From: Prevotella sp.
Lineage (GTDB): Bacteria > Bacteroidota > Bacteroidia > Bacteroidales > Bacteroidaceae
Assembly (NCBI GenBank): GCA_021203915.1
Contig: JAJQAI010000123.1
Span: forward strand, 1 to 26,415
Length of the DNA stretch: 26,415 nt
Direction of reading: 5' to 3'
In this document: positions 12,790 through 20,974 of the stretch, one piece after another
Position numbering within the stretch: position 1 is the stretch's first letter
How the letters are laid out: the number at the start of each line of letters is the position of its first letter
The notes under the pieces: model-generated
What the model was told of the DNA's origin: nothing
Seen by the model: the letters and a program-made list of their open reading frames with translations, nothing else
Database searches by the model: none
Translations under genes and position numbers: made by a program

Positions 12790-13514
12790 CTTGTCCTAAA
12801 TGCGGAAAAGTCATGGAGGAAGGCCAGTTCTATATGGATCGCCATGGCAACCGCATGGATTTATGTAAGAAATGTCTTACTATGCACGTTGACAATTTCG
12901 ATGAAAACACTTATCTTTGGCTATTGGAAAAAGCGGATGTTCCTTATATCCCAGAATTATGGACCAGCATTCGCACTAAGGCTTATGCCAAAAACCCATT
13001 TGGTATGACGGGAATGTCTGTTTTTGGTAAGTACTTAGCGCAAATGCGGTTGAAGCAATATCATGACTATTCCTACGCGGATAGCGAGAAAGCCCGTGCG
13101 GATTATCGCGCACGCCACGGAGATGTGGGACCCCAAACAGTTGACCCTGCTTTTGAACAAGAGATGAAAGAAAAACTGGACGCGGGTGAAATTTCTCAGG
13201 CGCAATATCAAACGGTTGTTAGCACCGAGACCCAACACGCGGAAGAGCCCGTTTACGGCGCGCCGCCGGAAAATTTCTATAATGAGCAGAACTATATACG
13301 CGAGGATGAGCTTCCCGATCCTTCCGCCGATTTGACAGATGATGATAGAACTTATCTGGCTATGAAGTGGGGACGTCTGTATAGACCAGATGAATGGGTG
13401 GAGTTAGAACAAAAGTATAATGAAATGAAAGAGTCTTTCGATATACAAGATGCTGATACTGAGGGAACCTTGCTATTGATCTGCAAGACTTTCCTCAAAA
13501 TGAATCAGGCGGTT
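12777..13514 (+). CDS. Zn-finger protein in small-terminase position, exon 1
   Basis: First part (246 codons) of a protein just upstream of the large terminase, so probably the small terminase subunit or a packaging partner. The N-terminal Zn finger (IACPKCGK then LCKKC) requires translation from before the first ATG at 12813. The only good site is ATT at 12777, six bases after AAAGGGGG, so an AUU start is likely. The middle (FGMTGMSVFGKYLAQMRLKQ) and an acidic linker follow. The exon ends in LLICKTFLKMNQAV, and unspliced reading runs to a stop at 13583. Splicing to 13871 continues DMDGFQKLSRVYDS. The exact junction may be one base earlier on both sides. Function confidence is moderate; gene and intron confidence is high. 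Confidence 0.82.
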
Positions 13515-13870
13515 AACCAAGAAACATCGGCCGCCTTAAAACCTTGTGAACCTTATCAGGGGTGTGCGTTAATAACGTGCTAACGGTGAAACCTAAACTT
13601 TTTAAGCAAGGTAATACCGTGCCAAGTCACACTTGTTTAAACTATCTTTCTCAATTTTTAACTATAAAGGATATTATTGGAAAGAAGTACCTAGACAAAA
13701 ACAAAAGTGAAAGGTGTAGAGACTATCGAAAGCATAAATAGTTTTTGCTATTGAAGAAGCGAGTAGAGTACGTTTATTATTGATACGTAAATGGAAGAGC
13801 AAGGCTTCCTATAATGGAAGAATAGATAGTCCATACTTAATGAAAATTAAGAATAATATACGATATTGGG
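13515..13870 (+). other. Group I intron in the small-terminase-position gene
   Basis: About 356 nt. The 5' exon ends in T and the intron ends in G, as in group I introns. A P1 helix can form between exon AGGCGGTT and intron GGCCGCCT. Core pieces are ACGGTGAAACC (13583-13593) and GGTAATACCGTGCC (13610-13623), R element GTGTAGAGACTAT (13714-13726) and S element AGATAGTCC (13824-13832). P7 is GACTA (13721-13725) with TAGTC (13827-13831). No ORF is inside. Confidence 0.85.
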
Positions 13871-14302
13871 GATATGGATGGGTTCCAAAAATTGTCGCGG
13901 GTCTATGATTCATTGCGGAAATCCGCAAAATTCACGGCGGCACAAAACAAAGAAGAGAAAAGTAACTTTGTCGATTCTGTTGGCGAGTTGGTAGCCTTAT
14001 GCGAGCGGGAAGGCGGGTTCATTCCGCGCTATACGACGGACGTTCCGCAAGATATAGTGGATCAAACTTTAGCAGATATGAATAACTATACTTATAAACT
14101 AGTCACTCAGGATCTAGGCTTTGGTCAACAAATTGAGGATGCTCTGAAAAAGATTCAGATTCAAAAGGAGATGGAGGCATCAGAGGAGAACGATGTTACA
14201 GAGTTAGACGACTTTGATGTTGAAAACTACCTAGAGGAACAGCAAGACCAAAAGGATAAAGATCTATTGGTAGAGATAGGAGATGATGTGCGATCGCATT
14301 AA
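13871..14302 (+). CDS. Zn-finger protein in small-terminase position, exon 2
   Basis: Second exon (143 codons plus stop). It continues the protein with DMDGFQKLSRVYDSLRKSAK, FTAAQNKEEKSNFVDSVGEL and a helical domain ending IQIQKEMEASEE, followed by a very acidic tail. A separate start at the ATG of 13874 would have no ribosome binding site, and the region lacks the N-terminus seen before the intron, so it is read as an exon. Its last bases overlap the likely start of the large terminase, and AGGAG at 14278-14282 inside it may serve that gene. Confidence 0.82.
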   Translation, partial: DMDGFQKLSRVYDSLRKSAKFTAAQNKEEKSNFVDSVGELVALCEREGGFIPRYTTDVPQDIVDQTLADMNNYTYKLVTQDLGFGQQIEDALKKIQIQKEMEASEENDVTELDDFDVENYLEEQQDQKDKDLLVEIGDDVRSH

Positions 14303-14634
14303 AAGATTTATTAACCTTATCTGAGAGCAAGCAGTCCGCGCATAAGATTGGCATCTCAGAAGAGCGCATTAAAAACATAATGCCTGAGTTGCGGAACGCG
14401 ATTGCTTTTTACCGTGAATATCCTGACATCTTTGTTGAGCTATTGTGCGGCCACAATCCAGAAGACTTTCATTTATTCTTTTATCAGCGGGTGTTTTTAC
14501 GGGCGGTCATGCGTCACAGATATGCGTATGCCACTTTTCCGAGAGCGTATTCTAAATCGTTTCTGTCGGTTTTAGTGCTGATGCTTAGATGCATCCTATA
14601 CCCCGGCGCGCAACTGTTCGTGACCACGGGCGGT
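14293..14634 (+). CDS. terL: Large terminase subunit, exon 1
   Basis: N-terminal part of the packaging motor ATPase. The spliced protein is about 585 aa, a normal TerL length. Exon 1 codes for 114 residues. Coding signal (LKDLLTLSESKQSAHKIGIS) begins before the first ATG (14380); AUC at 14293, ten bases after AGGAG, is the likeliest start, because the frame is closed by TGA at 14284. The Walker A-like motif is FPRAYSKSF (Arg84, Lys88, Ser89). The exon ends PGAQLFVTTGG, and the next codon (Lys115) comes from exon 2. The motor pumps DNA into the prohead at the portal. The gene is split by three introns, all in conserved motifs. Confidence 0.9.
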
Positions 14635-14877
14635 AAACATTCTTGCCGCGTATTAATTCCGGAATTAAGCTGGAAGGCTAAACTAGAAGTAGCAAGCTAA
14701 TCAGAACCGAAGGCTGCGTTGAGCGCGGTCAGGGGCAACGCGTAGAAGGTGAAAAGATATAATCCTTCCAAGAGGCCGGGACATCTAAACAAGTAAAGTT
14801 GTAGATGAAAAGTTACGCTGAACTTATAGAAAACTATAAGAACTAAAGGATAAAAAGCCTTTAGGACAACAAAATTG
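14635..14877 (+). other. 243-nt intron in terL (intron A)
   Basis: Exact removal joins VTTGG to KEQATNITKD in frame. The 5' exon ends in T (GGCGGT) and the intron ends in G. GCGGT can pair with GCCGC in the intron (P1). AAGATATAATCC (14755-14766) resembles a group I S element, but no GACTA partner is seen. Several clear hairpins fill the 3' half (for example CTTATAG/CTATAAG and CTAAAGG/CCTTTAG). There is no ORF. Group I is the likeliest type; this is less certain than for the other introns. Confidence 0.75.
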
Positions 14878-15135
14878 AAAGAGCAAGCCACGAACATTAC
14901 CAAAGATAAAGTAGTAGAATTATGTAAGTTAATACCTGGATTGAAAAATGAAATTGATTGGCGTCCAGGAAAAACAAGAGAGTCTAAAGATATGGTCAGT
15001 TACCTCTTTAAGAACGGTAGTATCTTAGATATTATTGCGGCCAGGCAGTCATCTCGTGGTAAGAGAAAACATGGCGGTCTTATTGAGGAGTGTATTCTGG
15101 TAGACGGTACGACACTTAATGAAGTTATAATCCCT
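14878..15135 (+). CDS. terL: Large terminase subunit, exon 2
   Basis: 86 codons (residues 115-200): KEQATNITKDKVVELCKLIP, a central strand region with SILDIIAARQSSRGKRKHGG, and the Walker B-like LIEECILVDG (Glu184, Glu185). It ends TTLNEVIIP. A TTG at 14875 opens the frame but belongs to the intron end. Unspliced reading stops after 15159, so exon 3 is needed for motif III. Confidence 0.9.
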
Positions 15136-16204
15136 AGATGGTGGGGCTTAGTAGCGTGAGCTATTTTGAAAAACTGCGTGAACGCATGACAAAGCGGTGT
15201 GTATTTCACGATAAGGAATTGTAGGAAATGACAATGAAGAAATATGCTAACGGGGAAGAGTCAAGAATCCCGTGCCAAACTTAATTGGAGGTGTAGAGAC
15301 TATGAGTGATGAATGTAACTCAGTAGAACAGATTTTTGTCACTGTTCCAAGCGCGCAGCAACTAAATAAAATTTAAAATTTTTGGACAACAGTTGAAAAT
15401 AATATTATCCCAATAATGAAGTCATTATTGAGGGGTAAAAATCCCAAATATGCACTTCTTTAGAAAGGAAAAATATGTGGAAGAAATATTATTACAAAGA
15501 TAAAGAAACTGATTACAGTGTTTCAACAGAAGGAGAGGTTAGAAGGGACTCTACTAATCATATACTATCTCAATCTTATCAACAAGATTATAAATTTGTG
15601 ACTTTGACTATTGATAAAAAACAAAAAAGAATGAGAGTTCACAGATTAGTAGCAGAAACTTTTATGCAGAATCCTGAAAACAAACCTTATGTAAATCACA
15701 TTGATGGTAACCGTAGTAATAACAATATAGATAATTTAGAATGGGTGACTCCCGCAGAGAATGTACAGCATGCTGTTAATATTGGATTAATCAAAGGAAG
15801 TCGAGCTAAAGCTGTTATTCAATATAATTTAAATGGAGATCGAATGATGATTTTTTCTAGTGCAACTGAAGCTGCGGAAGAGACTGGCAGTTCGCAAAGT
15901 AAAATTACTATGTGCTGTCAAAAAAAGAGAGAAACTGCTAATGGGTATCAATGGCGGTATGCGGATGGAGTTCAAGATGTTGTAAAAGTAGAAGATAAGC
16001 ATATTACAGGCAAAAAAGTTGCTCAATGCGATGAAGATTGGAATATTTTAAATATATATCCAAGTTTTAGAGAAGCAGCACGAGCAGTGAATGGGACATC
16101 TTCCGCAATTAGTAGGGTTTGTAGCGGAACAAATATTAGACATAAAGGTTTTAAATGGAAGTTAGTTGAAGATATAGTCCAAGAAGATATATAGAAATCT
16201 TTTG
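15136..16204 (+). other. Group I intron with HNH ORF in terL (intron B)
   Basis: About 1069 nt. It joins EVIIP to TMNVSRR. The exon ends in T (CCCT) and the intron ends in G. Core: AACGGGGAAGAG and AATCCCGTGCC (about 15249-15276), R GTGTAGAGACTAT (15291-15303), S GAAGATATAGTCC (16168-16180). P7 is GACTA (15298-15302) with TAGTC (16175-16179). The homing endonuclease gene sits between R and S and overlaps S. Confidence 0.9.
15475..16194 (+). CDS. HNH homing endonuclease (intron-encoded)
   Basis: A 239-aa protein, ATG at 15475 after GAAAGGAA. It cuts intronless copies of terL so that the intron can spread. Domains: a NUMOD4-like start (DYSVSTEGEVRR, about 13-24), an HNH domain (about 55-92: VHRLVAETFMQNPE, VNHIDGNRSNNN, NLEWVT), then two NUMOD1-type DNA-binding repeats (about 112-162 and 180-231: VIQYNLNG...IFSSATEAAE and VAQCDEDW...IYPSFREAAR). 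The last residues Glu232-Val235 are encoded by the ribozyme S element. A hairpin (CAATAATGA/TCATTATTG, 15411-15430) lies upstream and may limit its translation. The reading is confident for family; target site is inferred from its location. Confidence 0.92.
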   Translation: MWKKYYYKDKETDYSVSTEGEVRRDSTNHILSQSYQQDYKFVTLTIDKKQKRMRVHRLVAETFMQNPENKPYVNHIDGNRSNNNIDNLEWVTPAENVQHAVNIGLIKGSRAKAVIQYNLNGDRMMIFSSATEAAEETGSSQSKITMCCQKKRETANGYQWRYADGVQDVVKVEDKHITGKKVAQCDEDWNILNIYPSFREAARAVNGTSSAISRVCSGTNIRHKGFKWKLVEDIVQEDI

Positions 16205-16281
16205 ACAATGAATGTGTCCAGACGATTACCAGGAGGCGGCGTCCGCGAAGAAGAGGTTCTGAATAAAAGTCAAATTTACGT
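16205..16281 (+). CDS. terL: Large terminase subunit, exon 3 (77 nt)
   Basis: A mini-exon of 25 codons plus two bases: TMNVSRRLPGGGVREEEV then LNKSQIY and the first two bases of Val226. The sequence matches the TerL stretch between Walker B and the TTAGW motif. It has no start of its own and lies between two introns. Confidence 0.88.
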
Positions 16282-16601
16282 TAAACATAGCGTCGTTATT
16301 TAGTGATAAATAATTGCAATCCATTGAATTGCTGGGAAACCCTGAGAGCTTTTCAAACTACAGCGCAAGAATGAAAAATGTCTAAGTGCGAATGTTTAAA
16401 AATTGAAAAGATTGGGCAATCAGCAGCCAAGCCGCGAATAGTGGAAGGTTCAACGACTATCCTTTATGGAGTACATTCAAGTGAATGGAAGCGGTGGACT
16501 CCCATAAAAAAAAATATGGGATGAAAATATAGTCTATTCTATATGGAAACATATAGCAGCGTAAGCGTGTATAATTTAGCGAACTATACAGAATATTTAA
16601 G
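16282..16601 (+). other. Group I intron in terL (intron C)
   Basis: 320 nt, no ORF. The exon ends TACGT and the intron ends in G. Conserved blocks are TGCTGGGAAACCCTGAG (about 16330-16346), GGGCAATCAGCAGCCAAGC (16414-16432), GAAGGTTCAACGACTATCC (16444-16462) and the S element AAAATATAGTC (16524-16534). P7 is GACTA (16455-16459) with TAGTC (16530-16534), and P8 may be CCCATA/TATGGG. This is the most canonical of the four introns. Confidence 0.95.
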
Positions 16602-17682
16602 AACTACGGCAGGATGGAAAAATTCCTTTGCATATGACAAACTTATTCAAACTCTTATTCAGCAAATTACTGATCCATCTGAGGCTATCGTTTTAGGCGG
16701 GACTTGGCGGATTCCCGTAATGGAGAAACTGCTTAGTCAGACCTTTATCCGAGACCTAAAGTTGGATGGAACTTATAATGAGGCTTCTTTTGCGCGTGAA
16801 TACGAGTCTGAATGGAGCGGGGATGCGGAAAACGCTTTCTTCTCTGCGGAGGTATTTGATAAACATAGGGTTTTATTACAACCAGAAGTTAAAAGAAATG
16901 AAAGAGTAAATAGTAAAGTATATTATATATTAGGTGTCGATGTCGGCCGAAAAGGATGCTCGACTGAAATATGCGTGTTTAAGGTCGCCCCGCAAGTGGA
17001 TGGCGCGGCGATTAAATCTTTAGTCAATTTGTATAGTTATGATGAAGAGCATTTTGAAACTCAAGCTATTAAAATTAAAAATTTATTTTTCCAATATGGA
17101 GCTAGGGCTATTGCAATAGATGGTAACGGTTTAGGTATTGGTTTAATTGATTATATGGTTAAGTCACAACAGAATACGGATCCTAATTCAGATTATGATA
17201 TTCTTCCGCCTTTTGGAGTCACCAATGATGCTGAGGGCTTTTATAAACAGTACCGCACTCCTGAAATGATGCAAGCGCATACTCAAGATGCTATGTATAT
17301 TATAAAAGCTAACGCTCCTGTTAACTCAGAAGCGTATACTTATGTACAGACACAACTATCCAGCGGAAAGATTAAATTTTTAATTGATGAGCAAACCGCA
17401 AAAGTGAAGCTGTTATCTACAAAAGTAGGGCAGCAAATGAGTCCTGATCAAAGAGCTGAGAGAATGAGACCTTTTACTTATACCACTATTTTGCGGGAAC
17501 AAATGCTTAACTTAGTAGAAGAACATGAAGGTTATAATATTATTCTTAAACAATCTAGTCATGGCATTAAAAAAGATAAGTTTTCAGCATTTTTATACGG
17601 GTTGTATTATATAAAGCAAGAAGAGAATAGAAGAACTCAACGTAGGGGTAGAGATTTAAGTAAGTTGATGTTGTTTAATTAA
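16602..17682 (+). CDS. terL: Large terminase subunit, exon 4
   Basis: C-terminal 359 residues plus the last base of Val226. It begins TTAGWKNSFAYDKL, the coupling motif directly after Walker B in the folded protein. The nuclease domain has YILGVDVGRKGCSTEI (first Asp) and AIAIDGNGLGIGLIDYM (second Asp), the two-metal RNase H-like fold that cuts the DNA concatemer. A frame from ATG 16543 exists in the intron but adds intron-coded residues. A terminator follows the stop. Confidence 0.92.
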
Positions 17683-17727
17683 AAAAAGTTGGGTAGAAAT
17701 AGAAAAAACTATTGGCAACTTTTTTAG
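17682..17727 (+). terminator. Terminator after terL
   Basis: A 10-bp stem AAAAAAGTTG/CAACTTTTTT (17682-17691 with 17716-17725) with a long loop. It may also act as a partial stop within the late operon. Confidence 0.7.
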
Positions 17728-17753
17728 AATATATTAGTTAAGGAGGTCATGCT

Positions 17754-18116
17754 ATGAGGGCTTCAAGAGGTGAAATAAAGATAGAAGAAATCTTGCAAGC
17801 GAATGGTCTAGTTTTTGAAGAAGAGTATATCTTTCCAGATCTAGTAGGAAATAGCGGGCGTCCATTACGGTTTGATTTTGCGGTGTTAGATGACGATGGT
17901 AATGTGGAGTTTCTCATTGAATATCAAGGTATCCAACATTATCAACCTAAATCTATTTTTGGCGGATTGACAGGTCTGAGAAAACAGCAATATAACGATA
18001 TGCTTAAAAGAGAGTATTGTCGAGATCATGGTTTAACTTTAGTTCTCGTTCCCTATTGGGACGAGGCTAAAGTAAATTATGATTATTTGATGCGGGCCGC
18101 AGGTTACGATCTTTGA
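17754..18116 (+). CDS. Free-standing PD-(D/E)XK-type nuclease
   Basis: A 120-aa protein after a perfect AAGGAGG, ATG at 17754. It has the layout of small Vsr/EDxHD or DUF-type PD-(D/E)XK endonucleases: an early Glu (GEIKIEEIL), LRFDFAVLDD (Asp), FLIEYQGIQHYQP (Glu-x-Gln and His) and a late LVLVPYWDE. Such genes are often free-standing homing endonucleases. Its place between terL and portal, in an intron-rich locus, fits a role in spreading an intron in trans or invading the late operon. That role is inferred. Confidence 0.82.
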   Translation: MRASRGEIKIEEILQANGLVFEEEYIFPDLVGNSGRPLRFDFAVLDDDGNVEFLIEYQGIQHYQPKSIFGGLTGLRKQQYNDMLKREYCRDHGLTLVLVPYWDEAKVNYDYLMRAAGYDL

Positions 18117-18151
18117 GCCGCAAGATAATGAGAGAAAGGTTGGATGTGTAA

Positions 18152-19687
18152 TTGATAGAAAATAGAAGATACAAAGCAGTGAATAAAGCTAGCCATCCTT
18201 CTCAAGATTTCTCCAAAATAAAAATAGGAGTGAAATCTCTAGATGACGCCGTCTTGGATGTCGGTACTTATAAAGCTACTAATCCAAGATTGGGAGATAA
18301 GAAAACAGTTCTTGATGCTATTGACCATTCTGATTATGATGCTATGCGGGACATATCAAATTTCTTTTATAAGACGTGCGGTATCTATTCGCGATTATGC
18401 AGATATTTAGCGTATCTATATAATTATGATTGGATGATTACCCCATATATGGTATCTAGTAATATCAAAACAGAAAAAGTATTAAACAATTTTAATAAAG
18501 CTCTGTCATATTTTGATAACTTTGGTATAAAACGTTTCTTTGGAGAAGTGGCGCTAAAAGTAGTCAAAAATGGATGCTATTACGGATATATAATTCGTGA
18601 CGACCCCTCGCGTATGATGATACAGGAACTCCCCTGTAAGTATTGTAGGTCGCGGTTTGAGGGGCGTGACCGCAGACCCGCAGTTGAGTTTAATATGAGT
18701 TATTTTGATAATTGTTTTTCCGACACCACTCAACGACAGCGGATTTTAAAAATGTTTCCTGACGAATTTACAAAAGGCTACAGATTATACAAAGAAGGTA
18801 AGCTGGTTGGGGATTTTCCTGGAGATACATCAGGATGGTATCTATTAGATATTGATAATACTTTAAAATTTAATTTAAATGGAGAAGATTATCCTATTTT
18901 TATTTCAGTTATTCCAGCTATAATTGATTTAGATGATGCAGAAGGTCTGTATAAAAAGAAGATGCAGCAACAGTTGCAAAAAATTATTATCCAACAAATG
19001 CCAGTAGACAAGAATGGAGATATGATATTTGATCCAGACGAGGTTCAAGTCCTACATTCTAATGCTGTTGGGATGCTCGGCAGAGCAGTTGGTGTTGATG
19101 TATTGACTACTTTTGCCGACGTCTCTGTTGCAGATATGTCAGACAAAACGGCGACAACGAACTCTACCAATGAACTTGATGCTATTAAGGACATCGTATT
19201 TGATGAGTCTGGCGTTTCCATGAATCAATTTAATACAGATGGTAATATTGCTCTTGAAAAGTCTATTTCTAATGATGAAGCCTTAATGTATAATTTAATA
19301 GTGCAGTTTGAGGACTTCTTAAATAGAGATTTGCTAAGAGATTTTAATACAAAACCTAAACAAATGTATTTTAAAGCGCAAATTCTTAAAACTACCATCT
19401 ATAACTATGAAGATTTAGCTAAGACTTATAAAGAGCAGACGCAACTTGGCTATTCTAAAATGCTACCTCAGATTGCCCTTGGGCAAAGTCAGAGTTCTAT
19501 CTTGGCGAACGCTCATTTTGAGAATGATATTTTAGATTTAGTTAACGTATTTATTCCGCCGCTGATGAGTTCTACTATGAATGCAGACGTTCTAGATAAA
19601 GACACCGATAAAGGTGCTGGTAGACAAGAGCTGGATGATGATGAAAAAAGCGAAAAAACTATAGCGAATAGGGAAAGTATGAATTAA
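18152..19687 (+). CDS. Portal protein
   Basis: A 511-aa protein that forms the ring at one capsid corner through which TerL pumps DNA and the tail attaches. Position after the terminase, size, and a portal-like composition with a helical core (YSRLCRYLAYLYNYDWMITP), GEVALKVVKNGCYYGYI and a C-terminal helix with QMYFKAQILKTTIYNYEDLA support this. The start is TTG at 18152, 12 bases after AAAGG. No ATG lies close by in frame. The acidic C-terminus (DKDTDKGAGRQELDDDEK) is typical for a disordered end. Confidence 0.88.
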   Translation: MIENRRYKAVNKASHPSQDFSKIKIGVKSLDDAVLDVGTYKATNPRLGDKKTVLDAIDHSDYDAMRDISNFFYKTCGIYSRLCRYLAYLYNYDWMITPYMVSSNIKTEKVLNNFNKALSYFDNFGIKRFFGEVALKVVKNGCYYGYIIRDDPSRMMIQELPCKYCRSRFEGRDRRPAVEFNMSYFDNCFSDTTQRQRILKMFPDEFTKGYRLYKEGKLVGDFPGDTSGWYLLDIDNTLKFNLNGEDYPIFISVIPAIIDLDDAEGLYKKKMQQQLQKIIIQQMPVDKNGDMIFDPDEVQVLHSNAVGMLGRAVGVDVLTTFADVSVADMSDKTATTNSTNELDAIKDIVFDESGVSMNQFNTDGNIALEKSISNDEALMYNLIVQFEDFLNRDLLRDFNTKPKQMYFKAQILKTTIYNYEDLAKTYKEQTQLGYSKMLPQIALGQSQSSILANAHFENDILDLVNVFIPPLMSSTMNADVLDKDTDKGAGRQELDDDEKSEKTIANRESMN

Positions 19688-19699
19688 GGAGGAGTGTTA

Positions 19700-20959
19700 A
19701 TGGCTAACACAATGAGCGTTGCAACGATTAGTGATCCTGAATTTATCAACTTACAACCCTTAGACATTAATCCCATGATGTCTACCTGTGAAATTAAAGT
19801 ATTATACGTTGGCGCAAACCGCAACGGCAGCTATATTACAAAAGACGTAGCCACAGAAATGGCGAAGACTTTGCGGGGCGCGCCTATCGTGGGGTATTAC
19901 CGCGAAGAAAAAGAAGATTTTACAGATCACGGCGATAAAGTGACTATTGATGATGAGGGTATTAAGTTTGAATGTATGACACAGCCTTATGGTTTTGTTG
20001 CTCCTGATGCTCAAGTATGGTTTCAAAATTTTGATGAGCAAGATGAGTTTGGCAATACCGTTGAGAGAGAGTATTTAATGACTACTGGTTATCTATGGAC
20101 TGGCCAGTATGAAGAAGCTAAATTAGCTCTAGAGGAAGGGCGCCCACAGTCTATGGAGTTAGATAGCGAAACTTTAGATGGTCATTGGGCAGAAAACTCT
20201 AATAATGGCATGGAATTTTTCATAATAAATGACGCAATATTCTCTAAGTTATGTATCTTAGGAGAGGATGTCGAGCCATGCTTTGAGGGTGCTAGTATTA
20301 CAGCGCCAGATATTAGTGCATCCTTTACTCTTGATGATAATTTTAGACGTAATTTATATACGATGATGCAAGAGTTACAAGATGCATTGAAAGGAGGAAT
20401 GGATATGGATAAGGAAAAACCAGTTGCAGAAGATTTTACTAAAGATCAGGACGAAACTGGAGAAAATACTACAAATGAAAATCAAGATCCTGTAGAAGAT
20501 GAAGATGAATCATCTGAAGAGCAAACTGCTTTTGAGAAACTGCAATCTCAATTAGAGAGTGAGCAAGATGCCTATGATTTATTACAGTCTCATTATAGTC
20601 TCTTGGAAGAGCGGTGCAACGCTTTACAGCAAGAGAATAAGGAACTTAGGCAATTTAAAGAAGAAGTAGAGTTACAGCAAAAGCGCGATCTCATTCAAAG
20701 TTTCTATATGTTATCTGATGAGGATAAAAAAGATGTTAATGATAATATCGCTGAGTATTCTCTTGATGACATTGAAGCTAAGTTATCAGTGATCTGCGTT
20801 AGAAAAAAAGTTGATTTTAGCGTTAAAGATGATGATGACAGTTCTGCGCAACCGCAACAAAAGGAACCTGTTACATACAATTTAAATCCAGATCAAGATG
20901 ACAGTGTTCCCGCTTGGGTTTCCGCATTAAGAACTACAAAGAATAATATGAATAATTGA
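19700..20959 (+). CDS. Prohead protease fused to scaffold
   Basis: A 419-aa protein. ATG at 19700 has an ideal AAGGAGG; a GTG six bases earlier is less likely. Residues 1-220 are an S78-like prohead protease with His77 (FTDHGD) and Ser151 (PQSMELD), which cleaves scaffold and capsid proteins during maturation. Residues about 236-419 are acidic with a coiled coil (about 280-330, SQLESEQDAYDLLQSHYSLL) and look like a scaffold. An internal ribosome binding site at 20390-20397 and ATG at 20405 would give the scaffold alone, as in lambda C/Nu3. Confidence 0.88.
   Translation: MANTMSVATISDPEFINLQPLDINPMMSTCEIKVLYVGANRNGSYITKDVATEMAKTLRGAPIVGYYREEKEDFTDHGDKVTIDDEGIKFECMTQPYGFVAPDAQVWFQNFDEQDEFGNTVEREYLMTTGYLWTGQYEEAKLALEEGRPQSMELDSETLDGHWAENSNNGMEFFIINDAIFSKLCILGEDVEPCFEGASITAPDISASFTLDDNFRRNLYTMMQELQDALKGGMDMDKEKPVAEDFTKDQDETGENTTNENQDPVEDEDESSEEQTAFEKLQSQLESEQDAYDLLQSHYSLLEERCNALQQENKELRQFKEEVELQQKRDLIQSFYMLSDEDKKDVNDNIAEYSLDDIEAKLSVICVRKKVDFSVKDDDDSSAQPQQKEPVTYNLNPDQDDSVPAWVSALRTTKNNMNN
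20405..20959 (+). CDS. Nested scaffold protein (in-frame internal start)
   Basis: A 184-aa protein read in the same frame as the end of the protease gene. AAAGGAGG (20390-20397) lies seven bases before ATG at 20405, a textbook spacing. A second ATG at 20399 is too close. The product MDKEKPVAEDFTKDQDETGE is acidic at the start and then forms a coiled coil (about 45-100). It would guide capsid assembly and be lost or cleaved by the protease. The internal start is inferred from sequence, but the signal is strong. Confidence 0.75.
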   Translation: MDKEKPVAEDFTKDQDETGENTTNENQDPVEDEDESSEEQTAFEKLQSQLESEQDAYDLLQSHYSLLEERCNALQQENKELRQFKEEVELQQKRDLIQSFYMLSDEDKKDVNDNIAEYSLDDIEAKLSVICVRKKVDFSVKDDDDSSAQPQQKEPVTYNLNPDQDDSVPAWVSALRTTKNNMNN

Positions 20960-20974
20960 GGAGGAATACAATAG

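Noticed and set aside
13874..14302. Independent 142-aa gene
   Set aside because: No ribosome binding site before its ATG, and splicing joins it cleanly to the upstream Zn-finger protein.
16543..16601. Separate start for the terminase C-terminal part
   Set aside because: The codons before TTAGW belong to the intron core; no ribosome binding site.
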